NCBI GenBank assembly: GCA_030248215.1
Contig: JASANG010003039.1
Span: 62,001 to 126,000 of the forward strand
Reading direction: 5' to 3'
Length of the DNA: 64,000 nt
Source of the DNA: Enoplolaimus lenunculus
Taxonomy: Eukaryota; Nematoda; Enoplea; Enoplida; Thoracostomopsidae
Both the position numbers and the translations under genes were made by a program. Shown here piece by piece: positions 46,478-57,379 of this stretch (its first letter is position 1; each line of letters begins with the position of its first letter). A model generated the notes under the pieces. That model did no database searches. It had not been told where the DNA came from and saw only the letters and a program-made list of their open reading frames with translations.

Positions 46478-47545
46478 TACCAGTCGTAGTGGGACTACAT
46501 GTATTGAGCGAAGCTCGAACACACGTACGCAGTTAAGCTAATATGCAAATTAGTTATTAGCTAACTACTCATTTATTGGCTTTGGAGGTTTGTAAACAAT
46601 TTATTTAGATTCCTCGCACTTCAAAACCCGTCAGTAACCCTAATAATTTGACAAATAATTTAAAAAGCCATTATTTAGGCTTATGAATTAAGCATATGTG
46701 CAAATTAGCTATTAGCTAACTATTCAATAATCGGTTCTGAAGGTTTGTAGACAATTTATCCAGATTCCTCGCACCGAAAACCCCATTATTGCTGAAATTA
46801 GATTGCTTTTACCCCTAGTAATTAGTGAAATATTGCAAAAACGCCTAATTTAGGCTTATCAATTATGCTTATATGCAAATTATCTATTAGCTAACTACTC
46901 ATTTATCGCTTTTAGACGTTTGTAAACAATTTATTCAGATTCCTCGCACCCAAAAACCTTCAGTAAATCCAAACAATTATTGAAAAAATTTAAAAAGTCC
47001 TAATTTTATCTTGTCAATTAAGCTAATATGCAAATTATCTATTACCTAACTACTCAGTTATCGGTTTTAGACGTTTGTAAACAATTTATTCAGATTCCTC
47101 ACACCCAAAAACCTTCAGTAAACCCTAATAATTATTGAAATAATTTAAATAGTCCTAATTTTGTCTTGTCAATTAAGTAAATATGCAAATTAGCTATTAG
47201 CTAACTAGGTTTGTAAACAGTCTATACAGATTCCTCGCACCCAAAAAACCTTTAATGCAGAAATTATATTGCTTGTACCTGTAATAATTAGTGAAATAAT
47301 GTAGAAAGTCCTAATTTAGGCTTAATTTTTATGCAAATTAGCCTGTAGCTAATAAACGGCTTAAAATTTTAAAACCCCAATGCGACGTTAACACCCCAGA
47401 ATAATTGGCTTTCAAACAGAAAAAGTTGATCAAAATCGGTTCAGCCGTTCCAGATATTCTTTTCGGACGGACAGACGTACGGACGGACAACCACCTTTCG
47501 ACTCCAGAGTACAAAACTAAAACGCTTCGCGTTTCGCTTCGCTTA
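46478..47545. mobile_element. Pearl/HINE-like element, copy 2 (about five internal repeats)
   Basis: Same start TACCAGTCGTAGTGGGACTA and same end region (GGACGGACAGACGTACGGAC, then CGCTTCGCGTTTCGCTTCGCT) as the element at 42637, but with more internal units of about 150-190 bp. The shared edges help define the element ends. Confidence 0.6.
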
Positions 47546-48619
47546 AGGATTTCAGAAACCCAGCCACTAAGTAGTTAAATGTATTAAGTACACAAAATGC
47601 TATGTATACAGGTACTTTGGATATATGTAAACTGTACTTAGTTCCTCCTAACATACATTACTGCATTAAACTTCAAAGGTTATTTCCAGTCACATACTAG
47701 AGCGTACAAAGCCGAGATGGAGAATGATTAAAAAATAGTACGAAACTTAACGTTTTTACGCCAGTCATCCCCAATTTAACTCATGTTACTTTCAGGGGCG
47801 TCTTGGTGGTTTGAAAGCGACACTAGAAGTCGAGTATTCAACAAAAGTTGCCCTATTGGTAGGTTTGTGTGTTGTTTGTGTGTTAATTTGCGTTGTGTGC
47901 GTTTGTATTGTGTTTGTGTATGTGGTGTGAGTGGCTAAATTCGAGGAGGTTTGTGATAGCTCAGGGATATCATGAATTTCGAGGACGGGGCTGACACGTG
48001 ATAGCCCTGAGCTATAAGCGATTTCCCTTGACCTCATGATAGCCTTGGGCTACGGCATATTTTGTGGCACCGTTGACAAAATTATTGCGAACGGCGCATA
48101 ATTAGCAGATTTCTGAAAACACACAAAAACTATGACAAAACAGAACTACGAAAAAAATTAGAAATAATTTATTATGAAAATTTTATTTTTGTTTGGTGAT
48201 GACTAAGAGTTAACCGAGACCGAGACTTTCATAGCCGGTTTCCGTCCATTCCTGGCTAGGATTAAGGTTATTATTTTGCTTAGGCTTAGTTATAGACCAT
48301 TTTTACGCTGAAGTTTAGACTTAGCCTTAGGAATAATTATAGGAATATGCTGAGATATATAAAAATTGTGAACATACACGGTCACATACAAACATTTGCT
48401 ACATGTGTGACAGAGACAATATGTAAAAGTAAGTCAATCAGTTGAATGGTAGTTGGCATAACTACGAATGATGGTATAAATTTTTTTAAGTTTTTAAAAA
48501 ACATCCGGCAAGTTAAAATACCGGAGTGGGATATCAATTTATTGCCGGAGCCGGATCTTTGTTGCAATTGTTAAGTCAGACCGAGACAAACCAAATCAAC
48601 ACAATTTCCAGGTGGCCAA
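47546..48619. other. Repeat-rich intergenic sequence, no gene
   Basis: Contains a GTGTTTGT-rich microsatellite at 47865-47925, an 11-bp inverted repeat ATAGCTCAGGG/CCCTGAGCTAT (about 47955 and 48005), a CCGAGACC cluster at 48215, and a GCTTAGGCTTAG repeat at 48280. The minus open frame 47792-48037 is a by-product of the microsatellite. Confidence 0.5.
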
Positions 48620-48815
48620 CGCTAGTATGTATTAGTCAGTCAGTAGCAATCTTTTAAACCGAATACCCAGCACTATTGAAGCAGTTACATAATAAATATC
48701 AATTTTTAGAATTGTATGGTTTACGCTCATAACAATCAGCTTGTGGGTCAGGGTACTTCCCTTAGAGCAAGAAGTTAAAACAGGTGCTTAAGAAACAAAA
48801 ACTGAGGTGCGAGGT
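48620..48815 (-). repeat. Reverse-orientation copy of the repeat at 19548-20260
   Basis: The reverse complement matches the left flank of the 19.4-22 kb transposon cluster: TTTCTTAAGCAC(C/T)TGTTTTA, GGAAGTACCCTGACCC, then CTGGGTATTC and AGATTGCT. In this copy the two matching parts are adjacent, whereas near 19.7-20.2 kb about 510 bp lie between them. Confidence 0.65.
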
Positions 48816-49429
48816 TATTTCGATTGGTATATAATTTATCTAACTTTTTGACAAAAAATTGCGGATCCAGAGGGAGGACCTTGGTAACCTAAAAAATCGA
48901 TTTTTTCAAAAATTCAAATTTGGGCGTGGAACAATTAGAAAGGTCGTTAAAAGCACACGAGTGCATCGAGCTAAACTAATCAAACGTACGTATTTATTTG
49001 TAGGTATATATTAAATACCAAGGCAATTTCTGGCTTTACTCTTACATCAAACCTCTCAATTACTGAAACCTCGCAACCACAGCGAGCCTAAAGTTAGCCA
49101 TATGTCGCGTTAAATCATTCGGTAAAGACATCAGTCGACGAAACTTCATGAGCAAATCAAAAGAGGTGCCAGACAAAGTTTCACATTAAATCAAATGGCA
49201 AATCTCAAATTCAGAAATCCACTTATAAATACGTACATATGCGGCAATATGTTTTCCGGTCAACAATCTTGATTTTCACACCGTTCACCACCATATCCGT
49301 ATTACATATATGGTAGCTTATGTTGATAGTTATTTTACGCGGTCTTATTTGGGCACGGTTGGTTCGTATATACCTGCCACGGCATCGGTGCCTTGTTCTC
49401 CGGCCCTGATATAAATCCTGCTTCCAGAT

Positions 49430-49790
49430 CAACTCTAATAACCAGATATTATTTATGGGTTTTGGAAGCTTACAAACAATTTATTCAGATTTATAGCACC
49501 TAAACACCCTTTAATACTGAAATTAGATTTGCTTGTTAGAGAAATAATGTAACGTCCTAATTCAGGCTTAAACCAATATTATACGAATTAGCCTGCAGCT
49601 AGTAAACGGCTTAGAATTTTGAACCCCACTGCGAAGGTAACACCCCAAGGTTATAAGTTTTCAAACAAAAAGTTTACCAAAATCCGTTGAGAGATCCTCA
49701 GATTCTCGTCCGACAGACATCCAGCTTTCATTCTCGTCAAAAAACAAAACTTTTTGCGCAACAGTTTCGCTTCGTTCAAAATGTTTGATG
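49430..49790. repeat. Partial copy of the pearl/HINE-like family
   Basis: Shares TTACAAACAATTTATTCAGA, the AGCTAGTAAACGGCTTA block and a GTTTCGCTTCGTTC end with the elements at 42637 and 46478. One internal unit only. Confidence 0.6.
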
Positions 49791-50394
49791 AAAAACACAG
49801 TTTTGGCTCACAACAATAATCAGGCTACAACTATATATATTCGTTTCAAATTGCTTACATTTTGTACGCTATGTGCAACAGCTAAATTACACTACATGTA
49901 TGAATGTACGTAATACATTTGAATAACTTTAACGGCAAACAACAAAAAACAAACCAGGAAAGCTAAACGAATGCAAAAGCACTGGGATACGTACGTATAG
50001 CAAAAAGGATAAAGTTACGAGCAGTTGTTCTCAATTGGGTCTTACAGCAAAAAGGAGAAATCAGACGGGTTCGACTTTAAATGTGGCGTAAAACGTGCTC
50101 AGGAGCCAGCAGGCAACATTTGAAGGGTGCACGCAGGATGGTACTGAAAGGCCGCCAACGCTGTAGTGACCAAAACCGGTCATGGTATCCAAGCGTCGTG
50201 TGTGTTGAGATGTGAGCAATAAGACCAAACAAAATACAAATATTCCCGGCAGCACCTAAATTTTGGTAACTTTTACTGCGTTTGTGTCTTTCCTTAATCA
50301 TATAAAGTTTCACGGACAGCACTCGAAATGTTAACGTTGGAACCTCACTTAAATATTATCGATTTGTCAAAAATAGTTATCTATTATTTTGATA

Positions 50395-50670
50395 AACGTT
50401 TTTTGATTGAAAGCCTGTCATCCTGTGGTGTTAACCTCGCAATGGTGTTTTAGAATTTTAAGCCGTTTGTTAGCTACAGGCTAATCTGCATAATTAGTTA
50501 AGCCTGAATTAAGACTTTCTACATTATTTCACTAATTATAGGGTTACAAGCAATCTAATTTCAGGAATAATGGGTTTTTGGGCGCAAGAAATCTAAATAA
50601 AACTTCTACAAACCTTCAAAACCGATTATTTAATAGTTATCTAATAGCTAATTTGCATAATAGCAAGAAA
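50395..50670 (-). repeat. Partial copy of the pearl/HINE-like family, reverse orientation
   Basis: Reverse complement of the 3' half of the family (AAGCCGTTTGTTAGCTACAG, CTAATAGCTAATTTGCATAA). Confidence 0.6.
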
Positions 50671-53349
50671 TTTTGTATTCAAACCAAACTTAAAATATTG
50701 TACTACATTCTTGCATAATTCCATGACTATTTAAAATTTTGATTTCTTAAAACATGGCAGAATTAAAAAAACTTCACATCAGCTTGATATTTATCGGAAT
50801 AATGACTTCGTATTTTTAAATTATCTCAAAAGTAACCCAGTGAAGAATTTGCATCGAATACGCACCGTCAAATACTAAATTTATTACCTTTGCAAGAAAC
50901 AAAATCTATTTAAATATGCATATACCAAGTCGCGTCGCGAGATCACATACTACTGGGCGTCATATTACATTCTGACCCCTCTTGATTTAATAAGACGCCA
51001 AACCTAACTAAGTACGATGCTAAGTAAAAGGCTAGTTTGCAAATCTGGCAATCTTTGAAGAGTACATTAGAATTTTCCATGACACAGAACTTATGAGTTC
51101 ATAGCTTTTGAATTTAATCCCAAAACGCTAAGCCATTTTTCCAAAACAGTCCAAAAGTACTTATCAGCGATTTCAGCACTCTGAATAATGAACAACTTAA
51201 TGTGGTGTTGGGGGCGACAACCCCATCCTACTTATTCTTCTTTCAAAATCCGGAAGGTTCAAGGAAGCCGCAGCCTCCCCTGAGAGAGAAAAAGCACAAA
51301 ATCGATTCAAAACGTTACGTTTGGTTGTTGCAGAAAAAAGCTTCCTCCTACATTTGTATCCTGAAGTTAATGGTAAATTAGGTTCTGATAAAATGACAAG
51401 GTATCTACCTTGCAATTGTCCTCCCTCAGAAAGTTATTTTGTTAAAAATTATTAGGTCCCTATGTTCCAATTTTACCCCTCAGAAAATTTTTTGGTGAAA
51501 AATGTTTCAAAACATTTATATAGCGTGGGGGATGTTTGAAATTTTATTCTGAGTGTTGTTGCTGTTATATTGTTGTCGCGGTTGTTTTATGTTGTTGTTG
51601 GTGTTGCACCTGGTACATTTTATACGCATCCAGATGTATTGGGCGCCACTCGGAAATTAAAAAAAAATTAAGTAAAGAAGTATTACTCGGGCATGAATGG
51701 CTGCGAAAGCTTGTTATATAACGAATTCGAATACGCCTGGAATTTAAATTTACGGTCTCCTCACGGATTGTCATTGAAAAAAAAGTCTAGGTATTGATTT
51801 TCGCACTACTATATATAAGTAATTTTGTCTGATGACTATTAGTCACTCAAAAGACCCCCCATGGGACCGGCATTAGCGTAGGGCTTCATGGCAGGGCTAT
51901 AACTACTACCGGATACCAAAGAAACCAGAGCCGAATATTACAAATAGGGTACAAAGCGGAATTGGACTATCTCAGAAGCGGAACAGTAAATTATATCGGA
52001 GCGGTAATGGGAACAATAAATTTTGACTTAATTTAGAGTGTCCGTTGGCTGGCAACATTATTCAAAAACGTCACATGAACAAAATGGCGATGTTGTTTTC
52101 GTTCGGCAAAACTAAACAACATTCAAAACAAAATGATAGTTCTGTGTGTGTAGATGTTGACGCCGATAGAATTTTTATGCAACATATAACAAAACGTAAG
52201 ATTACAAATAAAATTTTAAAATTCAGATTCCGATGGATTGTGCAATTGGAATCGGAACTAGTTTTCAATGGAATTCTAATCGGAATTCTAATCAGAATTC
52301 AAGTTGCAGACTGATTACGAATACCTATACATTTAGACACTTTTACCTCCCCCACACAACTGAAACGTTCGCTGGAAAGTTTTTCGCCTACAACTGTAAA
52401 ACATACAAAACATACGCATTACTTCTTGATTGTTCTTATTATGGCTGGCGACACCTGGATCCCACATTTTGAATGGACCTGGATCCCACATTTTGAATGG
52501 ACACTAGGCAGAATAAAGCTATCATCACTTAGACTCCTTATACTAAGCAATTAACTAACGTTATGCGAATATTGATCACGTCTGTCTATTTATGTATCTA
52601 CACAAAAATTTGCGCAAATTTAGAAATATACGTATACAAGAATTAAATACGTGCATTCGCCAGGGTGCGACCGAATATCCGGCTGCGGCAAAAACTCGAC
52701 ATCCGGCAGCGGTATTTTAACTTGTTGAACGTTTTTAAATTTAAAAAATTGAAACTATTACTTGTATGTACAACAACTGTCATGGAATGATCGATTTACT
52801 TTCACATATTTATTTCTGTCTTAGATGTGTTGTAAATGGTTGCATATGCCTGTGTACGTTCAAAATCTTTAACGGATTACAGTAACGGTGGGAAACCTGA
52901 TACAGATGAACAGTGTTATTTTAGGGGGTAACAGTATCTCAACGTATTTATTTTCCTAAGCCTAAAACAGAGTAAAAATAAGTCTAAAACTAAGCCAAAG
53001 AATAAGCGAAAAAGCTTTAATGTTAAGCCACATCTACTTTATAGTTACATAGCAATAGGATAAAACTACACGAACTGAAAAGTAACATTGGCCAAAGAAA
53101 TATTGCCACTGAACGCAATGCTACAAAAACATACGTAAATAATAAAATAGGGTCGTTGTTACAGGGTTAAAACGCATCAGTGTAATGTTAAATTTTGTCA
53201 CTTTAAGGGTATTGCTATACTACTGATGACGTCCGACACCGTACGCGTGTACGGGTGACGGACCGCGCCGTACAACAAGTATATATACCACAATCCTTAC
53301 TCTTCGGATAACTTAGGCCAAGGCCACAGAAAAAAATTAGCTATGTACT
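50671..53349. other. Intergenic sequence, no gene seen
   Basis: AT-rich. It holds a GCTTAGG-type dispersed repeat at 52955-53040 (minus orientation) and CCGGATAT/CCGGCAGCGG hAT-like motifs near 51930 and 52675. Short open frames have no recognisable domains. Confidence 0.45.
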
Positions 53350-54146
53350 CTGGCTTCTCCACAGCGAGGGGGGGGGCCCAGCACTTTTCGAAATTTTCAT
53401 TTTGCCCCCGGCGAAAATTGTGCCGCCCCCAGGAAAGGCCCCCCGGCGAATTTTCGGCCGTCCCCCAGCAAATTTTTTTGCTGGGAGCCCCCCAGGACTT
53501 TTCTAAGCCAAAAATTTTCAATGTTAAAACATAAAGACCTGGACTTTTTTTGAGGCGGACATTCGCAAAATGTGATTTTGTATTACGCTGAGTACTCATA
53601 ATTTTTTAATAGCGTTACAAATACCGGTAGTAACTAGTACAATTCAATAATGAACTGAAAAAAGCACAATTATATAAAGACCGTTTCAGGGCATACAGCA
53701 TTCGAAAGTACCTTGCAGCAACAAGTTCAACCCGCCTGAGCCTTATGATAAACCGAAGCTGTGACCAATATATATAATATATGTTAATCACAGTTTCAAT
53801 TATAGATTATCTATATTTTATATAATTGTGCTTCTTTCAACTTCTGGTAAAGTTGTCAGTAATATTAGTTAAAATTATTGTTATTAGCGTTTGCGGGGAA
53901 TTTTTGTCATGTTGAGCGATGAGTAATCTTCAGTTGAGTTGGAAACACGATCTAGAATAAAAAACATGGTCCAAAAAGTCGGCTTGCAAAATTTTGAGCC
54001 TGCCCCCAGGACCCCCTAGATCATCTGGGGGCCCCCAGGAAAACTGCCCCCCCCCCCCAGCAAAATTAGCTGCCCCCCAGGAAACTCCTGGGGCCCCCCA
54101 GGAAACGCCCCCCCCGGCGGAAATTTTAAAACTGTGGAGAAGCCAG
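53350..54146. mobile_element. Inverted-repeat element with G/C-tract core and 5-bp flanking duplication
   Basis: The ends CTGGCTTCTCCACAG (53350) and CTGTGGAGAAGCCAG (to 54146) are perfect 15-bp inverted repeats. Each is flanked by GTACT (53345-53349 and 54147-54151), a likely target duplication. Near both ends are runs of CCCCCCAGGAAA-like units with C-tracts of 5-13. No transposase. A non-autonomous DNA transposon of unassigned superfamily. Confidence 0.7.
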
Positions 54147-54649
54147 GTACTGATACTTGAATTCCATCTACTCAATATAATATTAGATTTGAATTACGTA
54201 ATTATCTGGCTCCGGCCGGCTATTAATTCGGCTCCGGCATTTTTTGGTCTCCGGTCGAACTCTGGTTTAATAGCTAGTAAAATTCCCCGGGACCTGGCTC
54301 CGGTTCAGGGGTCTATGTCCTTGGACATGGCATATGGGGACAAAACGTTATTTGCCCGTGCCTAACCGAGGTTAGGAAACCTTAGATAATGGAATGAAGG
54401 ATTGTTAGCTACGTTCAGATATTTGAATACATTTAGTCTTACATATGAGTTAATTATCCCGCTTCGGCCGGATATTAATTTATGCGGCTCCGGCATTTTT
54501 TTGGTATCCGATCGCATCCTGGACTTCACAACCATAATATATAATTAACACCGTCTAAAAAATAGGACGAAAAATGCTACATCACATTGGCTTATGTTAC
54601 GTTGAAGGGCGTGCAGTTTTGCTGACACCATAAATTATAGGTAGCTTGG

Positions 54650-54740
54650 CTATGTTTTATTTTCGCTTAGGCTTAGTCTTAGTTTTAGACTTATTTTTAC
54701 GCCGAAATTTAGGCTGCGACCTAGGAACAGGAACACACTG
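54650..54740 (+). repeat. GCTTAGGCTTAG dispersed repeat (one of at least five copies)
   Basis: GCTTAGGCTTAGTCTTAGTT, then TTAGACTTATTTTTACGC. Related copies lie at about 23925-24020, 34560-34640, 48275-48345 and 52955-53040 (the last reversed). The shared flanks (GAGATA, AAAATTATAAACGTACA) suggest a small dispersed element. Confidence 0.55.
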
Positions 54741-54959
54741 AGATAGTACTACACACCTAAAATAACACTGGTCATCTTTATCAAATTGTCCAGCGTTAGT
54801 GTTATCGAATAAAAATTATAAACGTACATGGTTACATGTAAGCATTTACAACACATGTATGCAGGGCGCAACAGGAATTCCGATTCAATACGAGTTCCGA
54901 TTTCGATTCCGATTGCACAATCAATCGGAAACGGAACTTTGGAATTTTAATTTTAATCT

Positions 54960-56900
54960 TACTTGTTGTGATACGGTACATAAATTTCGGTATTATCTGT
55001 CTATTAAATCCGCTTCGACACATCCAGGATTTCACGGCTTATCTGGCAGGAAAACGGGCATTTACGATACTGAACCTGGTCCGCCCACACCATCCAATAG
55101 CAGTGGCACCCGACGACATCCCGAAAATAGCTATAGTCACACCTTTCGGTCTTTTTGAGTACGTCCGAATGCCGTTTGGACTTCGCAACGCGGCACAGAC
55201 GTTCCAACGCTTACAATCATCGAAGAAGCTGCAAGCATTTCTTGGGTTGCTCAACTTCTACCATCGCTTTATTCCGCATTGCGCGGACATCAACGCCCCT
55301 CTGTCGTCGCTAGCTTCCAGTGCCAAATCAAAATCAATTAAACAGGTTAACTGGACGGCGACGACATCAGCGGCGTTCGAAGCCTGCAAGGATGCTCTAA
55401 CAAAAGCGATAATGCTGACGCATCCCGTTCCAAATGCCCCGCTCAGCATCCTGGTAGATGCCTGGACCGTTGCAGTGGGGCTGTGCTTCAGCAACAACGC
55501 CACGGCAAATGGGAGCCGCTCTCATTCTTCTCGAAAAAGATGACGGACACAGAGTCCCGTTATAGCACCTTCGGTCGGGAACTCTTAGCGATTACATGAC
55601 AATCCGCCACTTTCGCCATATTATAGAAGGCCGACAGTTTTTCGTCCTGACCGATCACAAACCGTTGACATTCGCCCTGCAATCCCGATCTGAACGACTG
55701 TCGCCGAGAGAACTTCGCCATCTCCCATTCATAGCCGAATTCAGAAGTGACATACGTCACATCAGTGGTGAAGACAACAACGCCGCTGACGCACTATCCC
55801 GTATTCACGTTGTGACACGTGGGATCGACTATCAGATGTTGGCTGATACTCAAACCCGGGACAAATCTTTCGAAGAAATTATGCAACGTGACACCTGTTC
55901 GCTCAAATTGAAGTCAGTCGTCATACAATGGACAAAATCATGTCTGCATATCCTCTTCCTGACCGTCGATTCGATCATATCAACGTCGACATCGTTGGTC
56001 CCTTACGGCCATCGAATGGTCAATCGTAATTGTTGACCGTGATAGATCGCTTCAACCGCTGGCCTAAAACATTACCTAATTCCCACATCACTGCCGAACC
56101 GGTCGCTCGAGCTCTGCTGACAGGATGAATCGCACGTTTCGGTGTTCCGAGTTTCATCGCTACGGACTGTGGAAGGCAATTTGAATCCATGCTGTTCAAG
56201 CAACTTACAAAACTGTTCGGTGGAACTCATTTGAGCACGACGGCTTATCACCCTGTCGCCAACGGGATGGTTCAGCTGCCTCCATCAGATGCCACGTCTA
56301 CAGTCATCAATGGACATTAGCCCTGCCGTTTCTAGTTCTCGGCATCTGGTCAACGTTCAAAGAAGACATCGGAGCAACGGCCGCCGAAATGCTATACGGC
56401 GCTCCTAGTCGCCTACCTGGCGAGATGTTGTCAATGCAGGATTTTCAACCGACCGATCCGGCCTCATTTATCGCCCGTTTGAGACATATTATGGGCAAAC
56501 TACGTACGCCCTACAACCACTCGAAATACCGATCGACCGTTCTATATTCCCACGTCCTTACGTCAATCAAATTTTGTATTTGTTCGAATCGATGCTATTC
56601 GAAAACCACCTCAATCGCCTTACAAGGAACCTTTCCGAGTTTTACAACGAAGTGAAACACATTATACTCTGGACGTTCTTGGGAGGCGCGAAACTATTTC
56701 TATCGGTCGATTAAAACCAGCGTATATATATCGATAGCACTCAATCTCAAGACGCGACAACTGCAACCGGTGCGACAAGAACCCGACAGACTATTCCATA
56801 ATCGACCAGATTCGACGTCAACACAGTGATTCGTTTCCCCGATCAATTAGCAACGGATTTTTGAAGGAGGAGCACTGAGCCTGCTCACGCCAACAAGTAG
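54960..56900 (+). mobile_element. Ty3/gypsy-like LTR element C (old fossil)
   Basis: Plus-strand relics in order: reverse transcriptase (FEYVRMPFGLRNAAQTFQRL), the RNase H connection (LQAFLGLLNFYHRFIPHC, then FVLTDHKPLTFAL), integrase core ([19 protein letters not shown], then [13 protein letters not shown]), and a C-terminal part ending ISIGRLKPAYI. A purine tract GAAGGAGGAG followed by CACTGAGCC near 56865-56885 may mark the 3' LTR start. The wording resembles the Mag/CsRn1 side of Ty3/gypsy. Heavily decayed, with many breaks, and much older than element A. Confidence 0.85.
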
Positions 56901-57378
56901 CCACTCATGAAAGCTTTCTATCGATCGATTAAAACCAGCGTATATCAGGGTGGCACCGAATCCACGATTTGATCGAATCCGAATCCAGTGCTAATTTGCC
57001 GAATCCGAATCCTGCCTGTTGCAAATTTCAGATATATCTTAATTTGTTTCAGAATATCAACGCAATGCCAACTGTATTACTTTTAATACGTTAATATATT
57101 TCGTCCCGACGTCAGTTCAGAGATTTCTCACCTGAAATAAAAAATATTGATTTTCATAGCAAGGTATTTAAAAATTTTATGGCATAAAAATGAAAAACCA
57201 TATTGCCGAGCTTTGTTGGATTGGATTTTTGGATTCGGCTTTTCCTCAACCGAATCAGAATCCGAATCCGAACCTCAAATTTTTGCCGAATCCGAATCTT
57301 TGTTGCCACCCTGGCGTATATAGATAGCACTCAATCTCAAGACGCGACAGCTGCAACCGGCGCGACAACAACCCCCGC
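56697..57378 (+). repeat. Duplicated tail of element C, second copy split by a MITE
   Basis: CGATTAAAACCAGCGTATAT, followed by GATAGCACTCAATCTCAAGA and CGCGACAACTGCAACCGG, is present at 56708-56790. It recurs at 56926-56945 and 57322-57378, with the 368-bp hAT MITE placed between the two parts of the second copy. The second copy runs straight into the LINE start at 57380. Confidence 0.75.
56946..57313. mobile_element. hAT MITE (368 bp) with perfect 8-bp target duplication
   Basis: The ends CAGGGTGGCACC and its inverted partner GTTGCCACCCTG match hAT-type terminal repeats. The flanks GCGTATAT (56938-56945) and GCGTATAT (57314-57321) are identical 8-bp target-site duplications, as hAT transposases make. 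Subterminal GATTCGGATTC repeats fill both ends. No coding capacity. The insertion is later than the tail duplication of element C. Confidence 0.9.
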
Positions 57379-57379
57379 C

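Noticed and set aside
47792-48037. Minus-strand Thr-rich open frame
   Set aside because: It is produced by a GTGTTTGT microsatellite.
57203-57379. First 59 codons of the long LINE frame
   Set aside because: Codons 1-37 lie in the hAT MITE and the rest in the duplicated tail of element C; the LINE Met at 57380 is the sensible start.
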